64,000 nucleotides of DNA, from the NCBI GenBank assembly GCA_963697695.1, contig OY969094.1:1674001-1738000 (forward strand). Direction: 5' to 3'. Position 1 is the stretch's first letter. Every line of letters begins with the position of its first letter. The DNA comes from VRUE01 sp963697695 (GTDB lineage: Bacteria > Actinomycetota > Thermoleophilia > Solirubrobacterales > 70-9). Below the pieces are notes generated by a model. It was not told the origin of the DNA, did no database searches, and was given only the letters and a program-made list of their open reading frames with translations. This document shows positions 32,562 to 40,387 of this stretch, one piece after another. The position numbers and the translations under genes are program-made.

Positions 32562-33014
32562 GTGAACGAGTTGAGCAGTGAGAACTTCGAGGAAATGGGT
32601 CCCGTCGACTACGTCCTGGTCGAGTGGCCCGGCCGCCAGCCCAACGGCGAGGCGGCGCCCCACCTGATCGACCTCGTCGATCGCGGCCTGATCAGGATCA
32701 TCGATCTCGCCTTCATCGCCAAGGGCGAGGACGGCTCGGTAGCCGCCCTCGAGATCGCCGACCTGGGCGGTGTCGTGGCCGAGTTCGCCGTCTTCGAGGG
32801 CGCTGCCTCGGGGCTGATCCACGACGACGACATAGGGCGGGCGGGCGAGGCGCTGGAGCCCGGCACCTCCGCCGCCCTGCTCGTCTACGAGAACGCCTGG
32901 GCGGCCCCCTTCGCCGGCGCCGTGCGCCGCTCCGGCGGACAGCTCGTCGCCGGCGGCCGCATCCCCGTCGAAGACCTCGTCGCCGCCCTCGACGCGGCCG
33001 AGGCCAACGCCTAG
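32562..33014 (+). CDS. DUF6325 family protein
   Basis: 150 residues from GTG 32562. The domain is recognisable by 'GPVDYVLVEWPGRQPNGEAA', 'LIDLVDRGLIRIIDLAFIAK', 'GSVAALEIADL', 'FEGAASGLIHDDDI' and 'LVYENAWAAPFAGAVRRSGG'. DUF6325 (former DUF1269-like) proteins are found mainly in actinobacteria and are often followed by a SHOCT-domain gene, as here (13-bp gap). Membrane-stress or phage-shock-like roles have been proposed from context only. Confidence 0.9.
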   Translation: MNELSSENFEEMGPVDYVLVEWPGRQPNGEAAPHLIDLVDRGLIRIIDLAFIAKGEDGSVAALEIADLGGVVAEFAVFEGAASGLIHDDDIGRAGEALEPGTSAALLVYENAWAAPFAGAVRRSGGQLVAGGRIPVEDLVAALDAAEANA

Positions 33015-33027
33015 AGAGGAGCAGCAG

Positions 33028-33309
33028 ATGCCAGGACTATTGAGAGGAGTCGCCCGCACGGCCGCCATCGCCGGCACCGCGACCGCCGTCAGCAATCGCG
33101 TCTCGCGTCGTCAAGGACAGCGCTGGGCCGAACAGGAAGCCGAGCCGTCTCCCCAGCAGACGCCGCCTCCCCCGGCCCAGGCCGCACCGGCAGCGGCCGG
33201 TCAGGACTCGATGATCGATCAACTCAAGCAGCTCGGCGAACTGAAAGAGCAGGGCGTCCTTACGCAGGAGGAGTTCGACGCGCAGAAGGCCAAGCTGCTG
33301 GCGGGCTGA
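33028..33309 (+). CDS. SHOCT-domain protein
   Basis: 93 residues with GAGGAG 7 nt before ATG 33028. The N-terminus is basic and Ala-rich, the middle is Pro/Gln/Ala-rich, and the C-terminal 30 residues are a SHOCT motif ('IDQLKQLGELKEQGVLTQEE' then 'FDAQKAKLL'). SHOCT modules mediate oligomerisation. Probably works with the DUF6325 protein encoded just upstream. Confidence 0.92.
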   Translation: MPGLLRGVARTAAIAGTATAVSNRVSRRQGQRWAEQEAEPSPQQTPPPPAQAAPAAAGQDSMIDQLKQLGELKEQGVLTQEEFDAQKAKLLAG

Positions 33310-33318
33310 GCGCTTGGA

Positions 33319-34911
33319 CTACGACTCGGCCTGAAGCTCGTCGAAGCGCCTGCTCGGTAGCCGCCGGGTGGCGAAGAAAGAGGCGAGGACGAGAAGAGCG
33401 GCGGCGAGGAAGGACAGCTTCAACGCCGAGAGTTGAGCGTCTTCGTAGTCGGAGACGATCGCGTCCGCGGTTTCGGGATCGATCCCCTCCGCGGCCGCCG
33501 CCGCGCTGACCTGGTCGGCGGAGACGAAGCTGGCGCCTGCGCCGAGCTTCAGCTCGACTTTCTGCTTGGCCTCCGCCGCGATGTTGGGATTGTCGGCGAC
33601 GTTGGCGGAGAAGGCACCGAGCAGCCCGGTGATGACGATCGCGCCGAGCACGGCTGTGCCGAGCGAGGAGCCGAGCTGCTGTGCGGTGTTCTGCAGGCCA
33701 CCGGCCTCGCTGCGGTCGGCGTCCCCGACCGCGGACTGGACGACGTTGCCGAGCTGAGAGATGACCAGGCCCATGCCGACGCCGAGCACGCCCATCGCGG
33801 CGAGGAAGGACGCGTTATCGAGCTCGGGCTCGATCGTGTCGAGGAGGAGCAGGGTGGAGACGAAGACGATCGCCAGCCCGGCGCGGACCAGCGTCTTCGC
33901 CGGAAAGCGTTTGGCGAGGGCCGATCCCGCCAGGGCGCTGGCGAAGAGGCCGGCCGAGGCCGGCAGCATCCGCACTCCGGTCTCCAGCGCGTCGAGGCCC
34001 TGGACCACCTGCAGGAAGAGGGGCACGGTGAAGAAGATCCCCATCAGGATCAGGTTCTGCGAGACCAGCATCGCCACGCCGCTGCGAAGGCGGGGGAGGC
34101 CCAGCAGCCGAAGGTGGACCAGCGGGTCCTCGCCGCGGCTTTCGCGCCGCCGCTCCCAGCTGCTGAAGGCACCCAGGACCAGGCCGCCGGCAGCGATCAC
34201 GAAGGGGGTCAGCGAGAAGCCGAAGGGCTCGATCGGGGAGCTGCGCGGTTGCAGCCAGCCCCAGTTGCCGGCTTGGATGAAGCCGAACACCAGCAGGCCC
34301 AGGCCGAGTGCCGAGAGGCAGCCACCGACCCAGTCGAGGCTCACCCTGTCCCCGGACTTGGGCGGCTCTTTGATCAGGCGGAGGCCGGCGAGGATGCCGA
34401 GCGCGACCACTACCTCGCCGACGAAGACGATCCGCCAGCTCAGCTCCGTCGTCGCCCAGCCGCCGAGGATCGGGCCGACGGCGATGCCGGCTCCGGCGAC
34501 GCCGCCGAGCACGCCATAGGCCAGCGCCCGGTCCTGGCCGCGGAAGTTGGAGGCGACGAGGGCGACCATCGCCGGCAGGACCAGGGCGGCCCCGATCCCC
34601 TCGAGGATCGACCAGCCGAACATCAGGCTGGGGACGCTCCAAGAGGCGGCGGTCAGCCCCGAGCCGACGCTGTAGATGCAGAGCCCGATGGCGAAGGCGC
34701 GGCGACGGCCCCAGAGATCGCCGAGCTTGCCCCCGGTCAGCATCAACCCGGCCATGACCAGTGCGTACAGCGCGATCACGGCCTGGATCGTGGTCACGGT
34801 GGTGTCGAAGTCCTCGACCAGCTGCGAGATCGCGACGTTCATCACCGCCTGGTCGAGGACCATCAGGAACTGGGCGGCGCCGAGGACCGCGAGGACTCCC
34901 CACTTAGCCAT
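33319..34911 (-). CDS. MFS drug exporter, DHA2 (14-TM, EmrB/QacA) type
   Basis: 530 residues, the usual length for 14-TM DHA2 exporters. Motifs: 'FLMVLDQAVMNVAISQL' (motif D1), 'LTGGKLGDLWGRRRAFAIG' (motif A), 'GGVAGAGIAVGPILGGW' (motif C). A long extracytoplasmic loop of about 50 residues lies before the last helix. Proton-driven efflux of drugs or metabolites is expected, substrate unknown. No adjacent TetR/MarR gene controls it in the usual arrangement. Confidence 0.93.
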   Translation of the reverse strand: MAKWGVLAVLGAAQFLMVLDQAVMNVAISQLVEDFDTTVTTIQAVIALYALVMAGLMLTGGKLGDLWGRRRAFAIGLCIYSVGSGLTAASWSVPSLMFGWSILEGIGAALVLPAMVALVASNFRGQDRALAYGVLGGVAGAGIAVGPILGGWATTELSWRIVFVGEVVVALGILAGLRLIKEPPKSGDRVSLDWVGGCLSALGLGLLVFGFIQAGNWGWLQPRSSPIEPFGFSLTPFVIAAGGLVLGAFSSWERRRESRGEDPLVHLRLLGLPRLRSGVAMLVSQNLILMGIFFTVPLFLQVVQGLDALETGVRMLPASAGLFASALAGSALAKRFPAKTLVRAGLAIVFVSTLLLLDTIEPELDNASFLAAMGVLGVGMGLVISQLGNVVQSAVGDADRSEAGGLQNTAQQLGSSLGTAVLGAIVITGLLGAFSANVADNPNIAAEAKQKVELKLGAGASFVSADQVSAAAAAEGIDPETADAIVSDYEDAQLSALKLSFLAAALLVLASFFATRRLPSRRFDELQAES

Positions 34912-34996
34912 GCGGCAGCCTAGCTCCCGCCTTCGGACCTAGCCCTGAGCGCCTCGTCAACGCCCGGCAGCGGCAAGGTCAAGCTCACGCCCGGGT

Positions 34997-35215
34997 TTAC
35001 CAGGTCAGCTCGATCTCCAGCTCGCGCTCGTCGCTCTCCACCTCGAGCTCGATCTTCAGCTCTACTTCGTCCGGCACGTTGACGGTGAAGTGGGTGCCAC
35101 CGCGGTCGAACTCGATCTCGTTGTGGCGCGCGAGCATGTCGGCGAGTTTGTGAAGCCGCGCGGCGACCTCCTCGCGGCTGAGGCGCTCCTTCTGCTCTAC
35201 GGAGAAGATGTCCAT
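34997..35215 (-). CDS. amphi-Trp domain protein
   Basis: 72 residues from ATG 35215, which overlaps the preceding stop by one base (TGATG) with AAGGAGC upstream. It reads 'RLSREEVAARLHKLADMLAR', 'THFTVNVPDEVELKIELEVE' and ends 'ELEIELTW', the terminal aromatic residue typical of the amphi-Trp family. These small proteins of unknown function are common in archaea and actinobacteria. Translationally coupled to the lipid-kinase gene. Confidence 0.88.
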   Translation of the reverse strand: MDIFSVEQKERLSREEVAARLHKLADMLARHNEIEFDRGGTHFTVNVPDEVELKIELEVESDERELEIELTW

Positions 35216-36513
35216 CACTGCTCCTTCGTTGTGGTTGCCGTGGTTGGGTTCGGGTGGCGGCCGATCGCGATTCGGGCCAGCGCCCGAGCGCTCTGTACAA
35301 GACCGTCGGGAAGCGTGGCAGAAGGCGATGCGCCTGGGTGTTGGCGGGCGACGCGCACGCGCAGGACTCCTGGGCGGACCTTGAATCGCAGCGGTGGCTG
35401 GAGCTGCGCGGCCTCGCCGTCGATGCCGGCGGCGACGGGATGCTCGGCGTCGACCTCGAAGGCGGGTGCCGTCCAATCCCGCCATGGCCGCTGCGCCAGG
35501 TGCCCGCTGCCGGTCGGGGCGCCCAGGACTGTGATCCCGAGCAACCCATCGTCGATCCGCGGACGGGTGCCGGAGCCGACCGCCTTGCCAAGCCGGTAGC
35601 GGTTGTTGGAGACGAGGATCACTGCGCCCGAGGAGTGCTCGTGCCCGTTGGGGCCGGTCCAGCGGAGGTCGAGCCCGGCTCCGCTGGGGCCGAGCATCTC
35701 GGGCACGGTGTCGAGCAGGGTGCGCAGCTTCGCGTCGCGGTAACCGCTGCGCTGGACCGCCTCGGCGTAGAGGCCGAGCGAGACGTTGTTGACGAACACA
35801 CGCCCGTTCACCTCGCCGAGGTCGACCCGGTGCTCGCCGCCATCGACGAAGGCGTCGAGCGCCCCGACGACGTCTTCGCGGTCAACTCCGAGATCGAGCG
35901 CGAAGTGGTTGCGCGTGCCGGCCGGCACGCACGCGTAGGGCAGGTCGAGCTCCGCCGCGATCGCGGCCACCACGGCCTGGGAGCCATCTCCGCCGGCCAT
36001 CGCCAGCCCATCGGCGCCGCTTGCGACTGCCTTACGCACGAGTTGCTCGAGGTCCTCGCCCAGCTTCAGCTCGATCGGCTCGATCCCGCGCGCTCGCGCC
36101 TCGTCGGCCAGCGCGAACTTCTCGGCCTTGCCGCCTCCGGACTTCGGGTTGAAGAAGAGCACCGGCTGCTGTGGTGCGGGCCGCGACGGCAGCCGCACAC
36201 GCACGTTGAACGCCGCGTGCGCCAAGGCGGCGCCGAGCGCGAGCGCCGCTATGGCCAGCGCCTCCTCCAGCAGGCCATCCGAGGCCAATAGCGCCAACGC
36301 GGCGCCGAACCCGAGCGCGCCGGCAAGCAGGCCCGCCACACGAAGCGCCCCGGTCCGCAGGAGGCCGTACCAGGCGGCGGTCATCCCAGCCGTCACACAG
36401 GCGAGCGCGACCAGGCCACGCGGAAACTCCTGTACGGCCTCGGCGACCGCGACGGCAAGGCCCCCAAAGCCAAGCAACAGCGCGCCGATCGCCGCCCCGC
36501 GCCGGCCGCTCAC
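35215..36513 (-). CDS. Diacylglycerol/lipid kinase family protein with N-terminal membrane domain
   Basis: 432 residues from GTG 36513 (AAGGTGG upstream). Four or more TM helices fill the first 120 residues. The DAGK catalytic domain follows: 'VLFFNPKSGGGKAEKFALAD', the nucleotide loop 'GLAMAGGDGSQAVVAAIAAE', 'LPYACVPAGTRNHFALDLG', 'FVNNVSLGLYAEAVQRSGYR' and 'ILVSNNRY'. YegS/DgkB-like enzymes phosphorylate lipids with ATP; exact lipid unknown. Coupled to the amphi-Trp gene downstream. No gene is seen in the 148 bp upstream. Confidence 0.92.
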   Translation of the reverse strand: MSGRRGAAIGALLLGFGGLAVAVAEAVQEFPRGLVALACVTAGMTAAWYGLLRTGALRVAGLLAGALGFGAALALLASDGLLEEALAIAALALGAALAHAAFNVRVRLPSRPAPQQPVLFFNPKSGGGKAEKFALADEARARGIEPIELKLGEDLEQLVRKAVASGADGLAMAGGDGSQAVVAAIAAELDLPYACVPAGTRNHFALDLGVDREDVVGALDAFVDGGEHRVDLGEVNGRVFVNNVSLGLYAEAVQRSGYRDAKLRTLLDTVPEMLGPSGAGLDLRWTGPNGHEHSSGAVILVSNNRYRLGKAVGSGTRPRIDDGLLGITVLGAPTGSGHLAQRPWRDWTAPAFEVDAEHPVAAGIDGEAAQLQPPLRFKVRPGVLRVRVARQHPGASPSATLPDGLVQSARALARIAIGRHPNPTTATTTKEQ

Positions 36514-36661
36514 AGGACCACCTTGCGGGGTGCTGCCGACTCGGCCATGACGACAGCCTCGCGCATCTGAGCACCATCGCAAACCCTCTCCTCTACGCCG
36601 AGGAGCTCGGGCGCGAGAAGAACGCGTGCTCCGAGGAGCGGGCGACCCTAGCCGCGCGCCA

Positions 36662-37855
36662 TTAGGACTTCGGCCCGAGCCTGAGGTAAACCTTGCCGCT
36701 GGCGGGTGTCGCCCCCGCGGCGGGATTCGACGACTTGACGACGAGGGCACGCCGTCCTTTGCCTCTCAGGTGCTTCGGCTTTCGGACTTTGCCGACCTTG
36801 CAGCCGGCCGCTTTGATCGTTCTCTTCGCCGCTTTCAGCTTCATGCCGACCAGCTCCGGGACGACGCATGCGGGCGGCGGGGGCGGGGGGTTGCCCACTT
36901 TCAGATGCGTGTACGAGATCGGCGGCGAACAGGCCGACGTGTTGCCGGCTGCGTCGGTGGCAGTCGCCGAGAAGGCCGCAGTGACGCCCTCCGCGACGGC
37001 GACGGCGATGCCCGGCGAACCCAGCTCGGCTGCGCTTCCAGTAGCGACAAGCGTACCCGCGCAGCTCGCACCGGCATAGACGCGCACCGTCGATCCCGCC
37101 TCGGCCGCGCCGCGGATCCGCGGAGTGCCGCTCAGGCCCGGCGAGGCCGGGTCGGCGCTCGTCAGTTGCGGGGCCGACGGTGGCGCGACATCGCCTTCTT
37201 GCTCAAGCCAGATGCCGCCCGGCCCTTCGATGTGCTCATCGACGGTTTCGCAAACAGCGGTGTCCCCGCCGGGCTCCGGGTCGACCGGTTTTGCATCCAT
37301 GTCGTTCCACTGCCCGGCGATTGCCCCCGCCCCGGTGAGTCCCGTGGTGAACGGCGCTCCGAAGAGCGGGCTCGGGCCTCCGGTGCTCCCCACGGTTGAG
37401 AGGGTCAGGGTCGGCGGGTCCGTCGAAACGGTGCATTCCTTTCCGTTGGCCGTCAGCGTCCCGCCCGCTTTGCCGCTCAGGACGAGCGCTCCGGTCGCCT
37501 GGCTGAAGCTCCCGTTGATGATTCCGATCTCGAACTCGACGGTTACGTCGGCATCGACGGGATCGTCTTCGATGAATGTCGTGAAGTCGGGAACCTCCAG
37601 TGCTCCGTCCGCGATCAAGCCGCTCCCGGGATCGATCTGGGCCTCGAATGGCGCCGTATCCGGCGCTTTCAGCAGAGCATCGTCATCGTTGGTGGCGGAG
37701 AGCTGGATACCGACGTTGGCGCGGGCTTCGGTGAATGTCATCGAGAGGGGCGCGGCGCTCGCTGTCGAGGCGCAGATGCCCAGCGCCAAGAGCAAGAGGA
37801 GCGCGATCGTCCCCGCGGCTGACATCGCTCTGTGTACTGCGACCTGTTGGTTCAC
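36662..37855 (-). CDS. Secreted protein with Ig-like and PASTA-like modules
   Basis: 397 residues from GTG 37855, chosen for AGGGAGGG 6 nt upstream. Signal peptide 'GTIALLLLLALGICASTASA'. A beta sandwich (about 40-210, HtaA-like in feel: 'MTFTEARANVGIQLSATNDD'), an Ig-like module ('RGAAEAGSTVRVYAGASCAG') and a Pro-rich linker follow. The C-terminal PASTA-like domain reads 'VVPELVGMKLKAAKRTIKAA' and 'SSNPAAGATPASGKVYLRLG'. Cell-wall or surface location inferred. Divergent from a TetR gene; a palindrome overlaps the likely -10. Confidence 0.8.
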   Translation of the reverse strand: MNQQVAVHRAMSAAGTIALLLLLALGICASTASAAPLSMTFTEARANVGIQLSATNDDDALLKAPDTAPFEAQIDPGSGLIADGALEVPDFTTFIEDDPVDADVTVEFEIGIINGSFSQATGALVLSGKAGGTLTANGKECTVSTDPPTLTLSTVGSTGGPSPLFGAPFTTGLTGAGAIAGQWNDMDAKPVDPEPGGDTAVCETVDEHIEGPGGIWLEQEGDVAPPSAPQLTSADPASPGLSGTPRIRGAAEAGSTVRVYAGASCAGTLVATGSAAELGSPGIAVAVAEGVTAAFSATATDAAGNTSACSPPISYTHLKVGNPPPPPPACVVPELVGMKLKAAKRTIKAAGCKVGKVRKPKHLRGKGRRALVVKSSNPAAGATPASGKVYLRLGPKS

Positions 37856-37879
37856 GTCGGCCCTCCCTGGCGTGGTGTC

Positions 37880-37892
37880 GCTACACTGTAGC
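37880..37892. promoter_or_regulatory. Palindromic operator between TetR gene and secreted-protein gene
   Basis: GCTACA-C-TGTAGC is a perfect 6+1+6 palindrome. It overlaps TACAGT, a -10 candidate for the minus-strand secreted-protein gene, with TTCACC as -35 (16-nt spacer). A divergent TetR regulator makes it the natural repressor site. Confidence 0.5.
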
Positions 37893-37936
37893 ATCCAAAG
37901 AGATACGGTGAAGCGCTTTAAGGAGAGCCCCTTCAC

Positions 37937-38635
37937 GTGATCCGGTCGGTGGTCGGAACTACGGTTTCAAGCGTGCAGGAGACGAACCCCTCCAGGGGAC
38001 AGGCGAAAAAACGGCGGCGGCTCTCGCCAGAGGCGATCACCGAGACCGCGATCCGCCTGGCCGACGCCGAGGGCCTCGATGCCGTCTCGATCCGGCGCGT
38101 AGCGGCCGAGCTCGACGCGCGGGCGATGAGCCTCTATGACCATTTCGCCAGCAAGAGCGAGCTGCTCGCCTCGATGACCGATGAGGTGGTGGGGGAGATG
38201 CTGGTCTCACAACCCCTGCCTGAAACCTGGCGAGAGGCGGTAGCCACCTCGGCGCGAACGATGTACGCCGCCTACGCCCATCACCCCTGGGCGATCTTCG
38301 TCGCCGCCCAGCGGCCTGCTCCCGGACCCAACTCGATCAAACTCGCCAAGCAGATGGCACGGGCGCTCTCGACTCTGCCGCTCGAGCACGACGACGTCTG
38401 GCAGGTGCAGGGGATCGTCAACGACTACGTCATCGGCTACTCGTTTCGAACCGTCGGCACCGTCAACCCGGAGGACATGGAAGCGGCGATCGCCCCCAGC
38501 GACGTGGTCGAGTTCCCCGAGCTCGCCGCCCTGCCCGACAACCTCCGCAACCGCTCCTCGATCGAGCGCTTCGAGCTCGGCCTGCAGACCGTGCTCGACG
38601 GCGTCGAGGGGCGTTTTCTCGATCGGCCCGGCTGA
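37937..38635 (+). CDS. TetR/AcrR family regulator
   Basis: 232 residues from GTG 37937 (AAGGAGAG about 10 nt upstream); GTG 37973 is an alternative. HTH (about 28-75): 'RRRLSPEAITETAIRLADAE' and 'VSIRRVAAELDARAMSLYDH'. The C-terminal helical part fits TetR_C_1-like ligand domains ('WREAVATSARTMYAAYAHHP', 'VNDYVIGYSFRTVG'). Ligand unknown. Divergent from the PASTA-containing secreted protein. Confidence 0.92.
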   Translation: MIRSVVGTTVSSVQETNPSRGQAKKRRRLSPEAITETAIRLADAEGLDAVSIRRVAAELDARAMSLYDHFASKSELLASMTDEVVGEMLVSQPLPETWREAVATSARTMYAAYAHHPWAIFVAAQRPAPGPNSIKLAKQMARALSTLPLEHDDVWQVQGIVNDYVIGYSFRTVGTVNPEDMEAAIAPSDVVEFPELAALPDNLRNRSSIERFELGLQTVLDGVEGRFLDRPG

Positions 38636-38666
38636 TCGTGCTCGGCCAGCCGAGAAAAGCGCACCG

Positions 38667-39062
38667 CTAGCGGACGATCTCCTGGACGGCCCAGCCGTTG
38701 CCGTCCGGGTCGGCGAAGAAGACGAAGCGTCCCCAGGGGAACTCCTGCACCTCGCTCGCCTCGACCCCGCGCTCCACCAGCTCCGCTCGGGCCGCGTCAG
38801 CGTCCTCGACGACCAGTTGCAGGCCCTCGACGCTCCCCGGCTGCATCTGGTGCGCGCCGGTGATCAACGCGATTGAGCAGGCCGAGCCGGGCGGAGTCAG
38901 CTGCACGAAGCGCAGCTCCTCGCTCACCTGATGGTCGTGTTCGGCGAGGAAGCCGACCCGGTCGACGTAGAAGGCCTTGGCCCGATCCACGTCGGAGACC
39001 GGCACCTGCACCAGCTCCAGTCGCCACTCGATCTTCGATGCCGTGCTTCCCGTGTCCGCCAT
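38667..39062 (-). CDS. VOC family protein (glyoxalase/dioxygenase fold)
   Basis: 131 residues, GAAGGGA 5 nt before ATG 39062. Two beta-alpha-beta-beta-beta modules: 'LELVQVPVSDVDRAKAFYVD', 'FVQLTPPGSACSIALIT', 'LQLVVEDADAARAELVERGV' and 'RFVFFADPDGNGWAVQEIV'. The Asp-Pro-(D/E)-Gly-Asn strand and final Glu are typical of metal-binding VOC proteins. Substrate unknown. Divergent from a MarR gene, so likely its target. Confidence 0.9.
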   Translation of the reverse strand: MADTGSTASKIEWRLELVQVPVSDVDRAKAFYVDRVGFLAEHDHQVSEELRFVQLTPPGSACSIALITGAHQMQPGSVEGLQLVVEDADAARAELVERGVEASEVQEFPWGRFVFFADPDGNGWAVQEIVR

Positions 39063-39130
39063 CCGTATTCCCTTCGTCGCCCGAGCGTCCTATGATTTTC
39101 TCGCTCAGTAAGTTCCTTATTTATCAAGTA

Positions 39131-39145
39131 TCTTAGCAACTAAGA
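39131..39145. promoter_or_regulatory. MarR-type operator
   Basis: TCTTAG-CAA-CTAAGA, a perfect 6+3+6 inverted repeat, ends 3 nt before the marR start codon and lies in the AT-rich divergent region with the VOC gene. Position and half-site style fit MarR autorepression. Inferred. Confidence 0.55.
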
Positions 39146-39148
39146 GAT

Positions 39149-39622
39149 ATGACTGCAAGTCCGAAAAAGCGACAGCTGATCGAGGACCTGATCACCGCCT
39201 TTCGCGCCGGCGGCAACCAGGACACCGCCTTCGAAAACCTCGCTGCCGATCGCCTCGGGGTAAACCACACCGACTTGCACTGCCTGAATGCGATCGAGAA
39301 CGCCGCCGGCCTCACCGCCGGCGAGCTGGCGGCCGAGGTGGGGCTGACCAGCGGTGCGGTGACCGGCGTCGTCGACCGCCTCGAACGCGCCGGCTTCGCC
39401 CGCCGCGCTCCCGACCCCACCGACCGCCGCCGCGTCAAGGTGGAGGTGACCCCGGAGTTCTACGCCCGCGCCGAGCGAATCTGGGGGCCGCTGGCGGCTG
39501 AGTGGGAGGCTTCCCTAGCGAGCCGCTTCACCGCCGCCGAGCTGACCCGAATCACTGAGTTCCTTCGACTTACGAACGAGGTCGGCAAGCGCCATCTCGA
39601 CCGGTTGGCGAAAGGGAGCTGA
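39149..39622 (+). CDS. MarR family transcriptional regulator
   Basis: 157 residues from ATG 39149; no clear ribosome site, and the operator touches the start. Winged helix: 'LGVNHTDLHCLNAIENAAGL', 'TAGELAAEVGLTSGAVTGVV', 'DRLERAGFARRAPDPTDRRR' with the wing Arg cluster. Dimerisation helices at both ends. Divergent from the VOC-family gene, which it probably regulates. Confidence 0.92.
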   Translation: MTASPKKRQLIEDLITAFRAGGNQDTAFENLAADRLGVNHTDLHCLNAIENAAGLTAGELAAEVGLTSGAVTGVVDRLERAGFARRAPDPTDRRRVKVEVTPEFYARAERIWGPLAAEWEASLASRFTAAELTRITEFLRLTNEVGKRHLDRLAKGS

Positions 39623-39664
39623 GCAGGGTCGGCCACTTCTGGCGCGAGGCTGTACCGTCGCTAC

Positions 39665-39941
39665 GTGGCCGAGTGGGACGATGTCCGGCGGATCGCTCTG
39701 GCGCTGCCCGAGACCAGCGAGCGCCCGGCGTACGGGAACACCGCCTGGCGGGTCCGAGACAAGATCTTCGTCTGGGAACGCCCCCTCCGCGCCAAGGAAA
39801 TCCGCGATCTCGGCGAGCACGCGCCGTCGGGCCCGGTCCTCGCGGTCCGGGTCGAGGAACGAGCTGATCGTCGAAGCCTGGCTCTGCCGCGCGCCAAAAC
39901 GGCTCGCCGAGGAGTACATCGAGAACGAGGAACGAACGTAA
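39665..39941 (+). pseudogene. MmcQ/YjbR family gene with internal deletion
   Basis: GTG 39665 opens a good YjbR N-terminus ('WDDVRRIALALPETSERPAY', 'NTAWRVRDKIFVWERPL'). At about 39850 the conserved middle (usually about 45 residues, up to the 'P-H-F' region) is missing. The last 25 residues ('ELIVEAWLCRAPKRLAEEYI') continue in another frame to a TAA at 39939. An out-of-frame internal deletion explains both facts. It lies just left of the tRNA-like repeat at 39994. Confidence 0.75.
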
Positions 39942-39993
39942 CCATTATCGATCAGTGCTCCTCACTTGGGCGTATAAGCAAGCTAGGCGACGA

Positions 39994-40037
39994 GGGGGCT
40001 AGCGGACTCAAACCGCCGACCTCCTGGGTGCGATTCA
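39994..40037 (-). repeat. Diverged copy of the tRNA-Ala(CGC) 3' half (putative attachment site)
   Basis: About 40 of 46 aligned positions match the anticodon loop to 3' end of the tRNA-Ala at 43106-43178, in the same orientation, including 18 identical bases CGACCTCCTGGGTGCGAT (40017-40034 versus 43130-43147). The 5' half is absent, so it is not a tRNA gene. It fits the distal direct repeat left by integration at the tRNA 3' end. Confidence 0.65.
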
Positions 40038-40387
40038 GCGGGGCGCAAACCGCGGCATGACTTCAGAAGTGCCCCAATAGCAGGGTATTAGTAGGATTAC
40101 CCGACCGCTGGGGTGCCAATGACTTGCTGCGGATACGCAGGGATATGCGGCGATAAGCAGGGAGTCGGGCACTCCTGACGAGAAGTGCCCGAAATCTGGC
40201 AGGGCGGTTGAAACGCGTCGCTTGCATCCCGGGAAGCTTGGATGCACTCGGCTATCCAAGGAACTGAGGGGAGGTTCAAGGAGAAGCTGCCAACCGGGGC
40301 ATCTGGCAGGAGTCGGGAAGGTGGTGCGAAGGCGCGGGTCGGTCCTGAAATGGCAGGTGGTGGTCCCGATCAGAGCGATCCGACGCT
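40038..40387. other. Non-coding stretch with several hairpins
   Basis: No convincing gene in 350 bp. It holds at least three inverted repeats: GGGTA/TACCC near 40084-40103; TCGGGCACT (40165-40173) with AGTGCCCGA (40184-40192), 9 bp perfect with a 10-nt loop; and TGCATCC (40223-40229) with GGATGCA (40240-40246). It lies 3' of the Mrr-like gene and next to the tRNA-like repeat. It could be an unusual terminator region, an att arm region or a structured RNA. Confidence 0.45.

Noticed and set aside
39994..40037. A third tRNA-Ala gene
   Set aside because: Only the 3' half aligns; the D arm, acceptor 5' strand and the 5' side of the anticodon stem are missing.
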